DNA from: Streptosporangium sp. NBC_01495
GTDB taxonomy: Bacteria; Actinomycetota; Actinomycetes; Streptosporangiales; Streptosporangiaceae
Length of the DNA: 64,000 nt
Reading direction: 5' to 3'
Assembly (NCBI RefSeq): GCF_036250735.1
Contig: NZ_CP109430.1
Span: forward strand, 2,046,001 to 2,110,000
Below, piece by piece: positions 61,444 through 64,000 of this stretch (positions within the stretch are counted from its first letter, which is position 1; each line of letters starts with the position of its first letter). Both the position numbers and the translations under genes were made by a program. The notes beneath the pieces were generated by a model, which saw nothing but the letters and a program-made list of their open reading frames with translations, did not search any database and was not told the origin of the DNA.

Positions 61444-62313
61444 TCACCCCGCCAGGCGGCGGGCGTACGCGGTGGGAGGCATGCCGATGACGGCGGTGAA
61501 GTCGCGGGTGAAGTGGGACTGGTCGCTGTAGCCGAGATCGGTGGCCAGCCGTGACCAGTCGGTGGCGGGCCCGGCCCGCTCGGCGGCCTCGTGGATGCGG
61601 TAGCGGCGGATCACCCACTTGGGGGAGACCCCGACATAGTCGCTGAACAGCCGCTGCAGGTGCCGGACGCTCAGCCCGTGCAGGGCGGCCAGATCGCCGA
61701 CGCGGATGATGGACGGGTCGGCGAGCACACTCGCGACGAGGTCCGCCGCCCGCTCGGCGACGGGGTCGCGGGCGGGGAGCCGCGCGAGCAGGAACCCCTC
61801 CAGCGCCCGCAGGGCCTCCTCGTCGGAGGCCGAGGAGGCGGCCAGTACGGCCGGGGCCGCCGCGTCGGCGTCCGGACCGAGGATCCGGGAGGCCGGAGTG
61901 AAACGATCGGTGATCGTGGAGAGCGGGGCGCCCAGGAAGGGACGGAAACCGGCGGGCCGGAAGCGGCTGCCGACCACCACCCCGGTGCCTGTCAGGACCT
62001 CCAGGTAGTCACCGGTGATGACCCCGGCCACGCGGGAACCGTGCTCATGGAAGACCAGGTTCACCGAAGGGTGGGACACGATCCGCTGCTCGTACGGTTC
62101 GTCCAGCTCCCAGCGGACGATCCAGTGGTGCTCGACGAAGGGGGCCAGGGCCGGGTGGCACGCGTGGCGCCCGTAGCGGAACCGGGCCGCCCCGAAGTTC
62201 AGGATGCCCCGGGTGTCGTCGGCGGGCGCGTCCGCCTCGCCGACGGTGCCCGTCGTACCGGCGCGGGAGGCCTCGGGGCGGGGGCCGGCCCCGGGACTGG
62301 GCGTACCCGTCAT
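61444..62313 (-). CDS. AraC-family transcriptional regulator
   Basis: The 289-aa product has an N-terminal cupin-like domain (PFVEHHWIVRWELDEPYEQRIVSHPSVNLVFHEHG). The C-terminal HTH contains SVRHLQRLFSDYVGVSPKWVIRRYRI and LGYSDQSHFTRDF. Its ATG overlaps the stop of the asparagine synthase-like gene (ATGA, 62310-62313), so the two are co-translated. The 3' end is 2 nt from the convergent rhodanese stop. Confidence 0.9.
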   Translation of the reverse strand: MTGTPSPGAGPRPEASRAGTTGTVGEADAPADDTRGILNFGAARFRYGRHACHPALAPFVEHHWIVRWELDEPYEQRIVSHPSVNLVFHEHGSRVAGVITGDYLEVLTGTGVVVGSRFRPAGFRPFLGAPLSTITDRFTPASRILGPDADAAAPAVLAASSASDEEALRALEGFLLARLPARDPVAERAADLVASVLADPSIIRVGDLAALHGLSVRHLQRLFSDYVGVSPKWVIRRYRIHEAAERAGPATDWSRLATDLGYSDQSHFTRDFTAVIGMPPTAYARRLAG

Positions 62314-64000
62314 GACGGGATGGGGATGTGGACCCTCGGCAGGCTCTCCGGTTCCTTGCCCGGATACTCGCCACCCAGCATGGTGGCCACGGTGTAGAGG
62401 TGCCAGGCCTGGTTGGGCTTCTTCAGGACGGGTTCGGCGAACAGCCCGCGGACCTCGTCGGGCCTGACGATGGGCGCCAGCAGGTCCAGGCGGCCGAGGA
62501 CGTGGTCGCGCATCAGGCCGGTCAGCTCCACGCCGGGGCTGGTCCGCCAGTTCCAGCCACCCCCGCCGGTCTTCGGCGCGGTCAGCGGCGCCTGCGGCCT
62601 GCGCTGCCAGGGGTGGTAGCGCCTCCCCACGGTGAACCGCCACGGCTTGCCCTCGACCGGGATGTCCCTGAGCGAGGGGGCCAGGACACCGAGTAGCTCG
62701 TAGATGACCTCCTCCGACAGCCGCCAGGTCTGGTCGAGGCCCAGCGCGGCGCGGACCACCCGGTTGTCGAGGAACGGCCAGATCTGGTCGCCCCTGCGCA
62801 GCGAGCCCGCCCGCGCCCCCGCGTGCCAGCGGCCGACCTTGTAGGAGATGTACATGTGGTCGAGCGCCTCCAGCGGAGCCCGCTCCAGCCAGGGCCCGGC
62901 CAGCTCGCGGGCGTGCTCGTTGGCCTCCTCGGTGAACAGCGCCGGGTCCCGCAGGAAGGTCACGTCCACCCGGCGGCGCAGCGCCTTCTCCGTCAGGTCG
63001 GTCTGGAGCAGCAACAGGCCCCCGGCCCGCAGGATCTCCCCGCTCTGCCCCGACATGGTGGGCTTGGCGCTGTAGGGAAGGTAGCCGACGATCGACTCGT
63101 ACGCCGACGTCATGCCCTCGCAGGCCCGCAGCGTCTCGTAGGCCCGCGCGAGGGGGTGCTCGACGACGATCGCGTCCTTCTTCTCGGCGCGGGCCGGGGG
63201 GATGACGGTGTGCTCGACGCGGAGCGCGCGGGCGACCCGACCGGCGATGATCACGTCGGGGTGGGTGTCCAGGCCGTTGGTGGTCGCGCGCAGCGGGATA
63301 CCGGCCGCGTGCAGTGTCGCGGCGATCAGGCGGCTGTCCCTGCCGCCGGTGAGGGCGAGGTTCACCGGCTCCCCGGCCGCGCGCAGCGGCTCCACCGTGG
63401 ACAGCAGCGCGCTCGCCAGCTCGCCGACCAGCTTCTTCTTCCCCCTGCGCGACGTGGGCGCGGGCACGGCCGAGGGGAGCGGGGTCGTGGTGATCGTACG
63501 GTGGCCGCCCCTCACGGTCACCGACGAGGACGGCGGCAGCGCGCTCACCCCGCGGTAGGGCGTCTCGTCCGACAGGAAGTATCCCTGCCTGACCACCGAC
63601 TGCAGCGCGAGCACGTCCCACTCGACCCGCTCGCCGCCGCCCGCGAGGTGGACCAGCAGCGCCCGGCTGCCGATCACGTGCACGTCGGGGGTCTCGGCGT
63701 AGTAGACCGGGCAGACCCGGTGGATCGCGGTGGCGGCCGACAGCTCGTCCTCGGTCGCCCGGAACGCGGAGAAGCACCCGCCGACCGCCTCGGTGTCCAG
63801 GCTCGGCATGGCCGCCAGCCGGTTCACGTCGTCCGGCGCGGCCAGGTAACCGTTCACCCCGGTCACCCGGTCGTGCCCGGTCTCCAGCAGGGGAGGCCGC
63901 CGCGAGTCGTCCGGCTCGTTGGTCCAGGCGAACACGGCGATGCCGGGACGGTGCCACTCCCGGGATCTGATGACCTCGGGCGGTACGGGAAACGCGCTGT
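62310..64000 (-). CDS. Asparagine synthase-like protein, 5' end beyond the window
   Basis: At least 563 codons are visible, and the frame stays open to the window edge (a GTG at 63935 is internal and has no ribosome site). The ATP-pyrophosphatase loop LALTGGRDSRLIAA (a variant of the canonical S-G-G-x-D-S) and the C-terminal KPWRFTVGRRYHPW region identify the AsnB-like synthetase domain. The visible N-terminal part resembles the glutaminase half without its catalytic Cys in view. Homologues make asparagine or close lactam/lasso rings. The coupled AraC gene suggests a dedicated pathway. Confidence 0.8.
   Translation of the reverse strand, partial: SAFPVPPEVIRSREWHRPGIAVFAWTNEPDDSRRPPLLETGHDRVTGVNGYLAAPDDVNRLAAMPSLDTEAVGGCFSAFRATEDELSAATAIHRVCPVYYAETPDVHVIGSRALLVHLAGGGERVEWDVLALQSVVRQGYFLSDETPYRGVSALPPSSSVTVRGGHRTITTTPLPSAVPAPTSRRGKKKLVGELASALLSTVEPLRAAGEPVNLALTGGRDSRLIAATLHAAGIPLRATTNGLDTHPDVIIAGRVARALRVEHTVIPPARAEKKDAIVVEHPLARAYETLRACEGMTSAYESIVGYLPYSAKPTMSGQSGEILRAGGLLLLQTDLTEKALRRRVDVTFLRDPALFTEEANEHARELAGPWLERAPLEALDHMYISYKVGRWHAGARAGSLRRGDQIWPFLDNRVVRAALGLDQTWRLSEEVIYELLGVLAPSLRDIPVEGKPWRFTVGRRYHPWQRRPQAPLTAPKTGGGGWNWRTSPGVELTGLMRDHVLGRLDLLAPIVRPDEVRGLFAEPVLKKPNQAWHLYTVATMLGGEYPGKEPESLPRVHIPIPS

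Noticed and set aside
61444-63957. A single 837-codon minus-strand frame fusing a synthetase-region frame to the AraC regulator
   Set aside because: The upstream part is an out-of-frame reading of the asparagine synthase-like gene. The ATGA overlap at 62310-62313 marks two separate genes.

Overview
The window is about 64 kb of very GC-rich actinobacterial chromosome. The gene order folC - DUF4233 - ndk - mreBCD - mrdA - rodA - radical SAM/DUF2344 - rne - rplU - rpmA - obgE - proBA - nadD - rsfS - phosphatase, the GTG starts, the XRE/TPR regulator paired with an APH-like kinase, the ECF41 sigma factor and the SCO6745-type protein all fit a filamentous actinomycete. Streptosporangiaceae is my best guess, by inference only. 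No phage, insertion sequence or CRISPR array was recognised.

Layout. 1-3709: end of a 16S-23S spacer, a complete 23S rRNA, a 5S rRNA and the operon terminator. 3954-14591: folate/nucleotide genes (folC, DUF4233, an MFS-like protein, ndk), then the complete cell-elongation cluster mreB-mreC-mreD-mrdA-rodA. 14735-17320: a small conserved-looking module (74-aa protein, HTH/TPR-type regulator, APH-like kinase). 17339-27930: radical SAM protein and its DUF2344 partner, RNase E/G, L21, L27, Obg, and the proline pathway genes proB and proA. 28189-30457: a small membrane protein and a membrane-tethered Ser/Thr kinase. 30528-34715: a degenerate secreted metallopeptidase, an M48 peptidase, nadD, rsfS, a histidine phosphatase and tRNA-Ala.

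34973-64000 is accessory. It holds a TetR/hydrolase pair with paired operators, a WYL regulator, a two-component system, a DUF523 protein with a repeat tail, small membrane proteins, SRPBCC proteins, two MFS transporters, an AlaX-like editing hydrolase, an ECF41 sigma factor with a flavin oxidoreductase, a second identical tRNA-Ala, a lipid kinase, a truncated MerR gene, a serpin lipoprotein, an SBP56-type methanethiol oxidase next to a polytopic membrane protein, a secreted collagen-like protein, a GlxA-type regulator divergent from a rhodanese, and an asparagine-synthase-like gene (cut by the window edge) coupled to an AraC regulator.

Two themes stand out. First, the ECF41 gene and its neighbour each carry a TGTCACA-N16/17-(C/T)GTC promoter placed exactly 8 nt before the start codon, which predicts a self-contained, leaderless two-gene sigma regulon. 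Second, short tandem repeats (12-54 bp units) recur between genes and at protein tails. Several form small open frames that join neighbouring genes through 4-nt start/stop overlaps.
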